Below, piece after piece: positions 1 through 11,164 of a stretch of DNA of 41,794 nt (its first letter is position 1; every line of letters starts with the position of its first letter). The notes beneath the pieces were generated by a model, which saw only the letters and a list, made by a program, of their open reading frames with translations, was not told the origin of the DNA and made no database searches. The DNA is taken from positions 1-41,794 of the forward strand of contig MPUH01000648.1 in assembly GCA_001970955.1 (NCBI GenBank), written 5' to 3'. A program made the position numbers and the translations under genes. The stretch is from Stentor coeruleus. Taxonomy: Eukaryota; Ciliophora; Heterotrichea; Heterotrichida; Stentoridae.

Positions 1-418
1 ATCTGTTATGAAATGGGTGAGTGAAGATATAGAAAAAGCTACTAGACCTGATCTTATGACTGCAAAAATTGTTGTTGCTGGAGGCAGGGGGCTTAAAAAT
101 AAAGAAGGGTTTAAAATTGCTGAAGAACTTGCTGATACGCTAAAAGGAGCTGTTGGTGCTTCAAGAGCAGCAGTTGATGCGCATTTTTGCCATAATGAAC
201 TTCAGATAGGACAGACTGGGAAAATTGTTGCACCTAATTTGTATATTGCCCTAGGGATTTCTGGGGCGGTTCAACATTTGGCTGGAATGAAGGACTCTAA
301 AGTTATTGTCGCAATAAATACTGATCCAGAAGCACCTATTTTTAATGTGGCAGATTATGGGCTAGTTTCTGATGCTTTTAAAGCTGTTCCTGAAATTATT
401 TCTAAAGTAAGGAAATAA
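1..418 (+). CDS. ETFA: Electron transfer flavoprotein alpha subunit, C-terminal part (5' end outside window)
   Basis: The reading frame is open from the window edge (frame of position 2) to a TAA at 416-418, so only the last ~138 codons are present. The ATG at 8 is probably internal. ETF-alpha pairs with ETF-beta in the mitochondrial matrix, holds FAD, and passes electrons from acyl-CoA and other dehydrogenases to ETF-ubiquinone oxidoreductase. What shows it: the FAD-binding C-terminal domain, with [14 protein letters not shown], the run [31 protein letters not shown], the loop [24 protein letters not shown], and [11 protein letters not shown]. All are strongly conserved in this family and appear in the usual order. 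The gene ends a few residues after the domain, as expected. No introns are visible. The 3' flank is poor in C on this strand. Confidence 0.95.
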   Translation, partial: SVMKWVSEDIEKATRPDLMTAKIVVAGGRGLKNKEGFKIAEELADTLKGAVGASRAAVDAHFCHNELQIGQTGKIVAPNLYIALGISGAVQHLAGMKDSKVIVAINTDPEAPIFNVADYGLVSDAFKAVPEIISKVRK

Positions 419-434
419 ATTTATAGTGTTTTAC

Positions 435-929
435 TTTTTTTTTGGTAGATTTAATAATGTTTTGGCTTTTTTTAGGAGATGAAGAAAAGGTTTTTAGGAA
501 TTTTTTAATAGGTTTTGGGATTTGTGAGAGATTTTAGGATAAGGAAGAAATGTAGAAAATGAAGTGGATAGGAAAATAAATTTTTATTCATAAAATTTGG
601 ATGTTATTAGAAATTTTATATAAATATGAGTGTTAAAAGTAATTGAAACACTTAGTAAAAACTTTACCAGATGGTTTATTANTTTTTTTTTGGTAGATTT
701 AATAATGTTTTGGCTTTTTTTAGGAGATGAAGAAAAGGTTTTTAGGGATTTTTTAATAGGTTTTGGGATTTGTGAGAGATTTTAGGATAAGGAAGTAATG
801 TAGAAAATGAAGTGGATAGGAAAATAAATTTTTATTCATAAAATTTGGATGCTATTAGAAATTTTATATAAATATGAGTGTTAAAAGTAATTGAAACACT
901 TAGTAAAAACTTTGCCAGATGGTTTATTA
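435..929. repeat. Duplicated ~247-bp block around a single N
   Basis: Bases 435-681 recur at 683-929, with one N at 682 between them. The copies differ at a few positions (for example GAAGAAATG against GAAGTAATG, and CTTTACCAG against CTTTGCCAG). The arrangement looks like two overlapping contig ends joined without merging, with the mismatches being allelic or sequencing differences, rather than a biological tandem repeat. No gene is visible between 419 and 1319. The sequence is rich in G and T and poor in C up to about 960. Confidence 0.8.
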
Positions 930-1003
930 AAAAAAAAATAATGTTTCTGATTTTATTAAAGAGAGTTATTAAAAAATACTGAATATTTGTATAAATAAAA
1001 TTT

Positions 1004-1389
1004 AATCTAATTACTAAAAGCTTTGTAAACTATTCAAATCATACAAAAATCTCTAAAATCTATTCTCGCACATTAAAAAATCTTATTCCAATCATAAAGA
1101 GTAAAACAAAGTTTATATTTTGTTTCTAATTAACTAATAAAATCGCCAAAGACACTACAAAGATCAATCCTCTATTAATATCAGGTGCATCCCACNAATC
1201 TAATTACTAAAAGCTTTGTAAACTATTCAAATCATACAAAAATCTCTAAAATCTATTCTCACACATTAAAAAAATCTTATTCCAATCATAAAGAGTAAAA
1301 CAAAGCTTATATTTTGTTTCTAATTAACTAATAAAATCGCCAAAGACACTACAAAGATCAATCCTCTATTAATATCAGGTGCATCCCAC
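1004..1389. repeat. Duplicated ~192-bp block around a single N, overlapping the 3' end of the 2109-residue gene
   Basis: Bases 1004-1195 recur at 1197-1389 with N at 1196. Differences are one extra A in a poly-A run and two substitutions (CTCGCAC/CTCACAC, AAGTTTA/AAGCTTA). The second copy carries the last codons and stop of the minus-strand surface-protein gene; the first copy is an extra fragment of the same 3' end. This is probably an unmerged assembly overlap. Confidence 0.8.
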
Positions 1390-4300
1390 TTAAGGGCAAA
1401 AGAAAAAGTCCCTGAGTCAGTAGATTCACACTGTGGGGTAACCGGATACGTATTACAAGCTGTGCATGTCAAAGTATATCTTGCGAAATCAAAATCTTCA
1501 GTAAAATCCCAAGTCTGTATATTTGTTATATTCATGGCCATTTTAGCGCATTTATGCATCTGCGCTTGTTTCCCATCTCTTCCATACCCTAAATAAATAT
1601 CTTCTGCCGTTAGACTTAAATTTTTTTGTGGTTCTTTTTCAACAACACAACATATAATCCCATTTTTATCTATTTCAATAGACACAATAACCTGAACATC
1701 TTTTGGAACTTCAATTTCCTTACTAATAACTGAAGGAATATCATTATTTTTACTAAGTTCTGAATATGACATTGATATAATACTTTTTTCAATATTATTA
1801 TCTGATAAAACTATTTGTAAATTGTACATGTCAATCATTTCATAGATTTTTTGTGCTGTATAAAATGATCTTGGACTTGAGTATATAATAATATCAGTTG
1901 TTGTTGAAAGTCTACGTCTAAAATTATTATTTGTATAATGGTTAAAACGATTTTTTAGTATCCCAGTAAGATCTGATAAAGAATTTATTAATAAAGAAAT
2001 TTCGGTTGTATTTAATGGTGAGGTAAAGGATAAGCTGAGGATTATTGGAGGAGGTAAAGAGGTATGGCTATATACAAATGTTGCAGTTGTAGTAGATTTT
2101 GTATTAAAAGCCCAGACGACTAGAGTATATTCAATTTCATATACAAATGCTTCTAAAGTTTCGGAATATTGTTGATCAGCAACGGTATAGTGATAAAAAA
2201 TTGAAGACCGAGCGTGATTTAATATGTCTGAAGTGTAGTTGACATAACTTCCTAGACTTGAGTATGAGTTTAAGGCTGTGTTGAAACGGTTGATCTGATT
2301 AGCAATAGTTTTTTGTAAACTAGTTGGAGTGCCGATTAATGGATAGAAGTAAGCTGAAGCATTTTTATATGTTATTAAGTCAGGATATGCTTTTAATAAA
2401 CGTGATGGACCCAGCACCCATGCAATTTCAGCTTGTGTTGAAAGTTCAATATTAATAGTAGCCTCAGAAACCCCTTCAGGATTAATGTTTATATTAATAA
2501 TTTTCAAATCAACATCATTAACGGCACCAACTGTAATATTTAAATTGCTAGGTGGAACAAATGCATCTTTATCATCTCCTGTTAATTGAAAGTTAATTTG
2601 ATACTCTCCCTCTTGATCAGGAACACTAATTGTAAAATATTTATAATACTCGCCAGCCTTAAATTCAATAATATCATCCGGTTTAAAAACTAAAGCTTTC
2701 TCCAAATTTTCCAATCTGAATTGAAAGCTACTAAAAGTCGAATAATCTCCAAGACTAATTTTTATAGGTAAACTAGTAGTACCTGGAGCTAAAATCCCAG
2801 GGTCACTAACAATAATATTTTGTGCTGAATCTGTACTTAAATAAACACTATTTTTTATAGGTACAGCATATCTATAATTCCCAGTTTCTAAAGGTGTCTC
2901 ATAAATATTCCATCCAACATAATACATCCCAACACTAGCTTTATGTTCAACTTTAACCCTAAACTTAGCTGTTAAAGTATCAGGTGTTAATGTATAAAAA
3001 GCTTTGTCAAATTTAATTATACCTTTATGTTCATATGGAGTTAATACAATTTTCTTAGCAATAACCTTATCATTTTCTGTTTTTATTATATATTGAGCAC
3101 TTGAAAGCCCTGATGTTAATTTTATAGCATTTTCAGGATTATCCAAAGTTTTGTTATTTATAATCAGTTTGAGTAAATTTTTTTCATAAAACCCAGTATA
3201 CCCAGCATTAAGATTCATATAGCTTTTTCCAGTATAAGATTTCGCTTCATTTATATCTTTAAGTATCCCATAAACCTGAAATTTTTGTACCCAAAAATCA
3301 TAATCATAATAAGCAACATTAGTTACATCAAAATCTGATGATCTCCTATCTCCAATATAAGGGTTGACAATATTATATAAAAATACTGTAATCAAAGTTG
3401 ATGTCCCAAAATCATACTCGTTTTCAAAAACAAAAGTTACCCAATTATCTTCACTAGTACAACTAGAGCTTATAATAGTTTTATTTGTATATGTAAAATT
3501 AGCTGAACATTCTACAGTATCAGGATTATCAATACGTAATGAATAAGTCATAGGGAATAAAAATTTAACAGCACTATTTTCTGAATATATTCCTGATAAA
3601 TACATATCAAATTTATAATCGCCAGTATATGATTTATGATCACTTACACTTACAGAAATGAAGTCGATTAAGTTTTGTGGTATATCTGTAAACTCAAGAC
3701 TTAATGCTGTTGCTGAAACAGCGACAATTGCTGAAGTTGATGTATCTTTTATGTAGATGCCGAAATTACCTGAATCTTTAACTGGAGGTGTAAACCCTCG
3801 AATACTAATATCGATGGCAATACCTGCCGGGATAATTTTGAATCCTGTTACGGTGACGATCCAATGGTCTACGCAACATTCGATGTTTGCTAGAGTACTT
3901 TCGCATTCTAAATAGTATTTATTGTTGTTGAATATATCTGTTGCTTGACCGAAATGCATGTCGTAAGCGCCTGGGATATCAAATAATACAGCCCAAGTTG
4001 GAAGGCTGGAGTTACCAAGTCTGAATGAAAATGTATACTTTTCTAATTCCCCTTTGTTATTTTTGCTAACTTTCACATTCGGATCTCTAATTTCTACAGT
4101 CGCATTATCATATATTAAATAATTCCATCTCTTATCAAACAGAGTATCATCAATAAGCACAGTATCTTTATATTTCGCAAAAATATAAAGATCATTGCTC
4201 ACATCATTATCATCAACATTAATCGCATAATCTTTTCTTAATTCAAATGTTTCACCAACTTTAATATCATAATAAATTAAAATAGAAAGTTGGTTATTAT

Positions 4301-7300
4301 TAATAGCCACTGATGTTAATAAATGTGAACACCATGTATTAACTAAGGCATAAGGATCATCAGTAAAATTTTGTCCATATATAGTAATATTAGTTCCTGA
4401 TGGTATATTAACAGGAAATGATGCTTTTAACTGAAAATAAGCCCCTTCAGCACCTCTTTGATTAGGAAAAGGTGTTGCCCATATAAAATCTGAAGCCTTA
4501 GCCGAATCACTTTTACTGAATATAGTTGTGCAAATATCATCGTTATCATTACAAGTCCATTCTACAGATGGTTTATCATCATATAATAAGTAAACAGATT
4601 TTATAATAGGAATTGGAGTTTCATTGTCATTGTCATTGACTGTTGGCAGTGATAATTGCCAAGCTGTTATATTCATGCTACTTATTATATCCACTTTAAG
4701 GTTAGAAAAAATATTGATTGAGCTTTTAACTGTTTGTGTATAAATATTATTTCCTATTGTTAATAATAGCAAACAGCCATCTTTACCGATATCTTCATTA
4801 ATACTTATCTCAACAGAGGTTTTTTCAAATATAGGAATGTTGATTTCAGGTGTTAGCAAAAGTTCAAAGTTAAAATATTGAGCAACAGAGCCAAATCCTG
4901 AACTTGTCTTCGGCTTAATATTGGGTGTAAAGGTATTTGGATTAATTTCGATGGTTTGATTAAATAATTTTTCACATTTAGTATTTCCAGAAAAAGATTC
5001 TGAGTATGTGAAGTATATAGAAATTTTATGAGAATCTGCAAACCAGGGCATTATAAGATTGGTGATTTCAAAGCTATAACTAATTCCTTCAGAATATTCC
5101 ATAATCCAAAAAGTAGAAAAACTTTTAAACTCAGGGTTTGAAGAATTGAATACATGCGAGCTTGATACTGATCCCAAAGTAAAATCCCCGTTTGGTCCCT
5201 GAGAAAATCCTTTTTCCAAATATAAAGCTGATATGAAATTAGAGTTTGGCTTAGTTGTAGGAGTAGGAGTAATAGTTATATTTTTAATATCATAAATCAT
5301 ATAATTTCCATAATTTTCATTCTCGATATCTGTATCTGCAAGTTCTACATCAGCAGTAATACTTTTCTCTATTCCTCTACTCATAATAAATTTTTGTCCA
5401 AACTCATTAACAGCTGCTAACTGTCCAAAAGCATTATAAGTTTTCCCAGATATCAAAGTTCCTAAAGGAAAGTAAAAGCTTATTTCATTATTTTCGATAA
5501 TATTCTTTTTTAATTGAAGCCAAGTCCCAATAAATTCATCTCCATATAATAATATTACTTCATCCCCAATATCAAGATCTGAACTTGGATACACTTCACC
5601 AGAATCAAGTCCACTTCCTAAATCAGCTAAAATATCAGTTCCTGTTATAGTAAACTCAATATAAGATGTCCATTTTAAAGGATTATTAAATCCAAATATT
5701 GGAATCATTGATAAGAATGCAGGCATTCCTGGGATTCCTGAACTGGTACACATAACTGAGAAATCTAAGGGGATTTTATAAGCTTGGAATGTAAATGGTT
5801 TGCCGTATTGATAGTATTTTGACCCACTTTTATATTCTAAATATAGATCATATTTTGTATATAGGCTTGATTCGAAATAAGGAAGTGTTAGTTTTTCTGA
5901 ATCTGAGTAAAGAATTATGTTTATAAAGGCATTATTGTTTCCTGTTATACCAGAAAAGTTAAAAGTGATTTTTCTATTTGAAATGCTTTTTACAGGGATT
6001 TCAGCAACATTATTAGTGGAGGAAAAATCAATATTTAATGAATCAGATGATATTATGCAATTGGCTTTATATTCTTTTTCTATAATTATGCTTTGGAAGT
6101 TTTCATCTATGTTTTCATCTGTGCTATCGGAAATAGGTAATGATACTATTATTTCGCTTTCGCTGTCACTATCAGGGAAATTTTCTACTTGGAAAGATAT
6201 TATTATGTATCCGGTATCTAAGACTCCAGTATAGAAATGCCATTTATCTTCAGAGCTTTTCGATTTTGAAATAAATATCAGTGGTTCATATTTTAAATGC
6301 TTGACTGCTGAACTTAACTTGGTTGTTGCATAGTAGTAAATTGAATTTGTCATTTTTATCAAAATATCCTTGTTATCATTGAATATTTTAGCTTCAACAA
6401 TAGAGGCAGATCCAATATTAACAATATATGCAAGAATGCTAACCTCAAAAATTTCCCCAGAAGGTATTTCTTTAATAATATAGCATTTAATATGACTCTC
6501 ATCTGAAACAGAACATAAGTCCAAATATTCATAACTTTCTCCATAAGCATAAGTATCAGTTTTTTCATTTTCAACGTAAGAATAATCCATTTGATCAGGA
6601 TTTTCTATTTTATAAACAGTTTTCTTAAGGTCAATTGATGAAACATTAAATTGGAACCACCATCCTGAAGGAATAGTAATATTAGCATAAAACGAGATTG
6701 TCATAAAAAGACTAAGATCTGCGTAAACATCCCCAGGAGGAATATTAGGATTTGAAGGTACCCACGATGAAACATTCATAACAGCATAAACCGTATAACT
6801 TTGTGGATCAGTTGAATGATATCGATGCGTAATTGTTTTTGTTCCATATCTAAAAACCTGAATTTCCCAATTATAATTCCCCCCACCTATCGTAATAGGA
6901 TTAGCAATACCCGTAAGTCTAAAATTAAGCACAGTTCCAGCAGGTACTGTAGAATTAAGATTATATAAAAACAATTCTCGATTTTCTTTATCATAATAAT
7001 ATTGAATATCTTTCCAATACGCAGTTTCTCCTTCACCCACAACAAGCATAAATGACAAAAGAGATTTATCTTCAGACGACATAATCACAGTGAATTCTTC
7101 AGATATTTTTAATGCAATATAATCATAAATATCAATAGGATTTAACAAACTCATAAAAAAATCAAGAGAAGTTGATTGAAGGACTTCTTGAGTTGCCCCT
7201 GATGTATATGTTATATATGCATATCCAGGATCTGGTTTTGGGTCAGTAATAGCTATGCCTCCATAACTGACACAAGAAGCTACAATTTGACCATTTTCTG

Positions 7301-7649
7301 ATGAATATATAATCAATCTTACAGGGCCATAGGTACCTTTTTTATCAAATACTATACCTGGGAAACTTATAACATTATTTTCATCAACTGATTGATCTTC
7401 TAATAATGTGACATAAGTTTGAAATGACCCAATTACATTTAACTCTGCATAATAACCAGCTCTAAGAACAACTTGAGTATAGAAATACACTGTTATTGTA
7501 ATGTTTTCTTGAGCATGATTACTTGTTAAGTCAATTGGATTTGCTACCCAAATATCTCGAGGTAGGTAAATGTCACCAGGGTCAAGATTTGGTTGGAAGG
7601 TTTCGAACATTTCAGAGGCTGCTTGGAATAAAAAGAGCCAAAAAAACAT
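1320..7649 (-). CDS. Very large secreted or surface-anchored protein of unknown function (2109 aa)
   Basis: A single uninterrupted frame from ATG (7647-7649) to the stop at 1320-1322. I do not recognise a named family. The N-terminus begins with a short hydrophobic stretch (MFFWLFLFQAASE) that reads as a signal peptide. The extreme C-terminus is hydrophobic (GLIFVVSLAILLVN) after a polar spacer, which fits a GPI-attachment signal or a single membrane anchor. The body is rich in beta-favouring residues, Asn, Ser, Thr, Tyr and N-glycosylation sequons. It seems built from diverged repeats: phrases of the type (V/I)P(A/S)G followed by alternating hydrophobics recur about every 200-300 residues (VPAGTVLNFRLTGIANP, IPSGEIFEVSI, IPSGTNITIYGQNF, IPAGIAIDISIRGF, and the related FGTSTLITVFLYNIVNP). 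Cysteines are sparse except near the C-terminus (CTACN). A cell-surface or extracellular structural role is inference. The 5' flank is poor in C on the plus strand, i.e. G-poor on the coding strand. Confidence 0.85.
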   Translation of the reverse strand: MFFWLFLFQAASEMFETFQPNLDPGDIYLPRDIWVANPIDLTSNHAQENITITVYFYTQVVLRAGYYAELNVIGSFQTYVTLLEDQSVDENNVISFPGIVFDKKGTYGPVRLIIYSSENGQIVASCVSYGGIAITDPKPDPGYAYITYTSGATQEVLQSTSLDFFMSLLNPIDIYDYIALKISEEFTVIMSSEDKSLLSFMLVVGEGETAYWKDIQYYYDKENRELFLYNLNSTVPAGTVLNFRLTGIANPITIGGGNYNWEIQVFRYGTKTITHRYHSTDPQSYTVYAVMNVSSWVPSNPNIPPGDVYADLSLFMTISFYANITIPSGWWFQFNVSSIDLKKTVYKIENPDQMDYSYVENEKTDTYAYGESYEYLDLCSVSDESHIKCYIIKEIPSGEIFEVSILAYIVNIGSASIVEAKIFNDNKDILIKMTNSIYYYATTKLSSAVKHLKYEPLIFISKSKSSEDKWHFYTGVLDTGYIIISFQVENFPDSDSESEIIVSLPISDSTDENIDENFQSIIIEKEYKANCIISSDSLNIDFSSTNNVAEIPVKSISNRKITFNFSGITGNNNAFINIILYSDSEKLTLPYFESSLYTKYDLYLEYKSGSKYYQYGKPFTFQAYKIPLDFSVMCTSSGIPGMPAFLSMIPIFGFNNPLKWTSYIEFTITGTDILADLGSGLDSGEVYPSSDLDIGDEVILLYGDEFIGTWLQLKKNIIENNEISFYFPLGTLISGKTYNAFGQLAAVNEFGQKFIMSRGIEKSITADVELADTDIENENYGNYMIYDIKNITITPTPTTKPNSNFISALYLEKGFSQGPNGDFTLGSVSSSHVFNSSNPEFKSFSTFWIMEYSEGISYSFEITNLIMPWFADSHKISIYFTYSESFSGNTKCEKLFNQTIEINPNTFTPNIKPKTSSGFGSVAQYFNFELLLTPEINIPIFEKTSVEISINEDIGKDGCLLLLTIGNNIYTQTVKSSINIFSNLKVDIISSMNITAWQLSLPTVNDNDNETPIPIIKSVYLLYDDKPSVEWTCNDNDDICTTIFSKSDSAKASDFIWATPFPNQRGAEGAYFQLKASFPVNIPSGTNITIYGQNFTDDPYALVNTWCSHLLTSVAINNNQLSILIYYDIKVGETFELRKDYAINVDDNDVSNDLYIFAKYKDTVLIDDTLFDKRWNYLIYDNATVEIRDPNVKVSKNNKGELEKYTFSFRLGNSSLPTWAVLFDIPGAYDMHFGQATDIFNNNKYYLECESTLANIECCVDHWIVTVTGFKIIPAGIAIDISIRGFTPPVKDSGNFGIYIKDTSTSAIVAVSATALSLEFTDIPQNLIDFISVSVSDHKSYTGDYKFDMYLSGIYSENSAVKFLFPMTYSLRIDNPDTVECSANFTYTNKTIISSSCTSEDNWVTFVFENEYDFGTSTLITVFLYNIVNPYIGDRRSSDFDVTNVAYYDYDFWVQKFQVYGILKDINEAKSYTGKSYMNLNAGYTGFYEKNLLKLIINNKTLDNPENAIKLTSGLSSAQYIIKTENDKVIAKKIVLTPYEHKGIIKFDKAFYTLTPDTLTAKFRVKVEHKASVGMYYVGWNIYETPLETGNYRYAVPIKNSVYLSTDSAQNIIVSDPGILAPGTTSLPIKISLGDYSTFSSFQFRLENLEKALVFKPDDIIEFKAGEYYKYFTISVPDQEGEYQINFQLTGDDKDAFVPPSNLNITVGAVNDVDLKIINININPEGVSEATINIELSTQAEIAWVLGPSRLLKAYPDLITYKNASAYFYPLIGTPTSLQKTIANQINRFNTALNSYSSLGSYVNYTSDILNHARSSIFYHYTVADQQYSETLEAFVYEIEYTLVVWAFNTKSTTTATFVYSHTSLPPPIILSLSFTSPLNTTEISLLINSLSDLTGILKNRFNHYTNNNFRRRLSTTTDIIIYSSPRSFYTAQKIYEMIDMYNLQIVLSDNNIEKSIISMSYSELSKNNDIPSVISKEIEVPKDVQVIVSIEIDKNGIICCVVEKEPQKNLSLTAEDIYLGYGRDGKQAQMHKCAKMAMNITNIQTWDFTEDFDFARYTLTCTACNTYPVTPQCESTDSGTFSFALKWDAPDINRGLIFVVSLAILLVN

Positions 7650-7833
7650 TTATAAGAAATATGATGATTTTACTTAAAGGTAGAGATTAAAAAGGATTGT
7701 CAGGAGAATTTTAACCCTTAGGAGAGTTGATTTTTTAGTATTACTTTGGAAATAGCATTAGAAATATGATGGAAAGGATTTGGTTGTAAGGGAGGATTTT
7801 ATTAAAATGTTTTTGATTCATTTTAAAGTCTTA

Positions 7834-8100
7834 GTGAAGTGAAAAAAGGAAAAATTCAGGGTATTTTGAAATTTTGGGTAAAAATCGGAATAAAACTAGA
7901 AATCTAATATGAAGATTATGGGAGATTTTAGTTGGTGAAGTGAAAAAAGGAAAAATTTGAGGTATTTGAAATTTGGGGTGAAAATGGGAATAAAACTGGA
8001 AATCTAATATGAAGATTATGGGGGTTTTTAATTGGTATGGTGAGGGAATAATACTGGAAATCTAATGTGAAGATTATGGGAATTTTTAGTTGGTATGTTG
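7834..8100. repeat. Degenerate ~100-bp tandem repeat, about 2.6 copies
   Basis: Units begin near 7834 and 7935 with GTGAAGTGAAAAAAGGAAAA. Each contains the core GGAATAAAACTGGAAATCTA and then ATGAAGATTATGGG (near 7889, 7986 and 8044). The third unit is shortened and lacks the first part. Copies are diverged, so this is an old repeat rather than an assembly duplicate. It lies upstream of the large surface-protein gene and is strongly C-depleted on the plus strand. No coding potential is seen. Confidence 0.7.
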
Positions 8101-9085
8101 ATTGTTTAAGGTGTGATATTTATTAGATTTTTTTGCATTTAACTAGTAAGATTTCAATAATTTTGGTTGTTTGTAGTAGAAAAGTTGTATATAGAAAGTG
8201 ATGGCATTTTAGTTAGCTTTGGCTTGAAAACTTAGTTTTTATGTAATAATAGCTTAGCTTTTAAGGCTTTTAAAGTTTTTAGTATGATAATATAAGCTTG
8301 ATAATGTCTTTTTTATTATAGCTAATGCATAATGTTAAAAATTTACTTAGCATACAGAAATTATCCGAGTAAGTCCAAGTTTATATAATACAATTTTTTT
8401 TCATGAATTTCAAGCNAATTTCAAGCATTTCTTTGATGAAAATTCTGCATATAAGCCTTTTAAATATTTTTAAACTACTATAGTTAACAAACACATCATT
8501 TTACTTATAATAAAAACATAAATATGCATTTCTGATAGTATAAAAAATATTTCATTAGTTTATTATAAACATAAAATCAATAATTTTTCATTCTAGTCTT
8601 AAGTGATTATCTATTGCAATATAATAAAATATTCAAAGCATAATGTATTTTTGAGTTCCCAAGTATTAAGTATATTGTCAAATAAGTATATCATTTTATT
8701 AAAGAATATGCACTATTTATAATTTGTTCTAAAATGAACTTTGTTAAAAAATCCAAAATAATTTATTCTAGCAAAATATATTTGAAAACAAGGTTCTTAT
8801 AAGTCTTAATTATAACAAACATATGAAAAAAATATATTTTTTACCTTCCGTAATTAAATAATCTTGTTTGAGTAGTAGAGTCTGTACCATATCCATAAAA
8901 AAGAGCATAAAAAATTCAAAAAAATCTATAAAGCTTTTCAAACCAAAGTCCTTAAGTTGATAAACTCTTATAGAAAATCCTTATTATTGTGATTAAGAAA
9001 CATTTGGACTTGTGTTTTACAATTTCCAAAGTAATTTCTCAAATCGTTTAAAAAGCTTAATTTTACCTAATTAAATTCACAAAAA
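8101..9085. other. Intergenic spacer, no gene recognised
   Basis: About 1 kb of AT-rich DNA with stops in all frames. It contains N at 8416 flanked by a 10-bp duplication (AATTTCAAGC at 8406-8415 and 8417-8426), which looks like a contig join. No RNA gene or repeat family was recognised. Confidence 0.6.
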
Positions 9086-9564
9086 CTAGAACAACATATT
9101 ATTTCTAGGTAAACTAAACTTCTGAGGTCCTGAAATTAAAGGCAAATTAACAGCTTCTATAGGAATTTNATATTATTTCTAGGTAAACTAAACTTCTGAG
9201 GTCCTGAAATTAAAGGCAAATTAACAGCTTCTATAGGAATTTCGCAGACCATTTGAATTTTTGGTTGAGTTTTTAATAATTCTGTGAGCTTGGGCCAAAC
9301 TAATTCAGCTTTAACTCTATGAGTTTTTTTATGTAACGATAGCTGGCTTGCATGTTTGAAGATTTTACTACAAAAATTGCAAGAATAAGGCTTTTGGTTG
9401 GTATGAGTATATCCATGTTCTTTAAGGCAATGCTTTGATGAAAAATTCTTAGAACAAACTTGACATGTGAATTTCTTTTCAGAACGATTTACCATGGTAT
9501 TGACTATTTCTTCTATCTTTTCATCTCTTGATATCAAATGCTGACTCTTGATTAAACCTTTCAT
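9086..9564 (-). CDS. Small C2H2 zinc-finger protein (two fingers); 3' end corrupted by an assembly duplication
   Basis: Starts at ATG 9562-9564. Two classical C2H2 fingers follow an N-terminal leader: CQVCSKNF...HGYTH at about residues 34-54 and CNFCSKIF...HKKTH at about 62-82, joined by a seven-residue linker (TNQKPYS) close to the usual TGEKP type. Paired fingers of this kind normally bind DNA or RNA, so a nuclear regulatory role is likely but the target is unknown. As printed, the frame runs into an N at 9169 and stops at 9157. The 73 bases on either side of the N (9096-9168 and 9170-9242) are duplicates. Merging them lets the protein end in PRNNMLF with TAG at 9086-9088, which I take as the true end, so the given coordinates span the duplication. 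Compared with other genes here, its flanks show little base skew. Confidence 0.75.
9096..9242. repeat. Duplicated 73-bp block around a single N inside the zinc-finger gene
   Basis: 9096-9168 is repeated at 9170-9242 with N at 9169. I see no differences. It is probably an unmerged contig overlap; it truncates and alters the C-terminus of the zinc-finger protein as printed. Confidence 0.85.
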
Positions 9565-11164
9565 TTATTATTAAATTGTAACGCTAATGGAATAATTTTA
9601 GTCTTAGCTGCATAATTTTAATAATATGTAATAAAATGCGTTAAGGACAATTCATAGAGGCATTTTCTTTTGTCAAATCCTGATTCCAATAAACTTTAAA
9701 AAGTTCCATATTCTTCAAAGTTTCTTTACAGAAAATCAAATTTTAATTGAAAATTTTGCAAAATTATTACTAGCAATGATGTTCCCAACATTTTTTCTTT
9801 GTTTTGCAAAAATACTGTGTCTTAATAGGATCAAAGAAAATTCCAGGTTTAAATTCTTATAAAACCTTTTAAAACTTTATTTATGATATGATTATCATTA
9901 AGATATCAGAAACTTGATACCTGAATGCTGTAGCATTTTATACATTGCTTTTAGTATAAAAATTAAAACAATTAAATAAAGTTGTAAGCAAAACCCAAAA
10001 GCCGCTTAAATTCATACAAGAAAATAAAAGAATGTTAAAAATCAATTAACTAAGGTATTGAATAATTGTTTATTATATAATTTCCTAAAAAAATCTCTTT
10101 ATTAGAAGAAATCATGCTTGGTTTAAAAAATTATTTTTTATATGATAAACTTTTTTGCATGATTTACATTTTCTGAATAGGATTTTTGAATAAGAGGAGC
10201 CTAAGATTTATAAATACAATTTTTGATTGAATACAGTCTGATTTGATATATTAAAAATTATCTGGTTACATATAAAAAGCGTTTAAAAAATTTTAATATA
10301 AAAATTAAATATAACTATATAAGATGTTATATTTTTGGAATGCTTACTATACCCAAAATGATTATTTTATTTTTAGATTTCCTATAATTGTTTCTAATAT
10401 CTTAGATTGAAATTTTCTTATGTAGTTGAAAGATAAATTTATATTCTTGAATTTTATTCAAAAATTATCACTTTGAATAATACAATTAAATTTAGTTTAG
10501 GTAAAATATGTGTTTATTTATGTATTAAACTTAAAATTATACTGGGAATATAATCGGAATACTCTTTCTTGAGAAATATATAATTTATTTAGGGTAAATA
10601 AGATTAAATATTACAAAAAGATTAACTATATATTACAACAAAAATAGTTTTTTTTTTACATAGGATTGGGTCTTTTTATTAATTTCATGTTGCTATTCTA
10701 TTTGTATTATTTACAACATAAAAATTATCTTTTAGTTTATTATAATTTATGATTAACCAAAGCTTATTAGATTATCTACTTCCTCTTCTGTTGCTATTAT
10801 CTATTTTGAGTTTTTGAATTTTCCCTAAACACTTTGTTAGCTATAATTTTTTTAATCATTATAGGCAACTCACTACTAAATTCTTCACTACTAAATTCTT
10901 ATTTTCTAATCATATCTTTTCGTTGATATTATCTTACCTGATATTTGTGTCTAGTTCCCATTTAACAAGTGTTTTAAAAATTAATTTACCCTATTTAGCA
11001 GCTGAATCCACATAATTTTTAGCCAGGCTAAAATAACTTATAGAAAATCATTACTCCTCTTGTAGAGATAAATTTTTTTTCAACTATTGAGTCTTAAAGT
11101 TTAAGTTTATAAAGAAATAATATTTACTTAATACAATAAAATAATTATATTCTTGGTCATATAA
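9565..11164. other. Long intergenic region, no gene recognised
   Basis: About 1.6 kb of very AT-rich sequence with frequent stops in all six frames and no base skew like that of other gene flanks. I see no tRNA, repeat family or conserved protein fragment. A short direct repeat (ACTACTAAATTCTT, twice near 10870-10900) is the only local structure noticed. Confidence 0.5.

Noticed and set aside
435-929. Mobile element with direct repeats
   Set aside because: No terminal inverted repeats, no transposase frame, and an N exactly between the copies; it fits a contig overlap better.
5917-6234. 105-codon plus-strand ORF antisense to the large surface-protein gene
   Set aside because: It lies wholly within a long coding frame, has no recognisable domain and is hydrophobic as expected of antisense frames.
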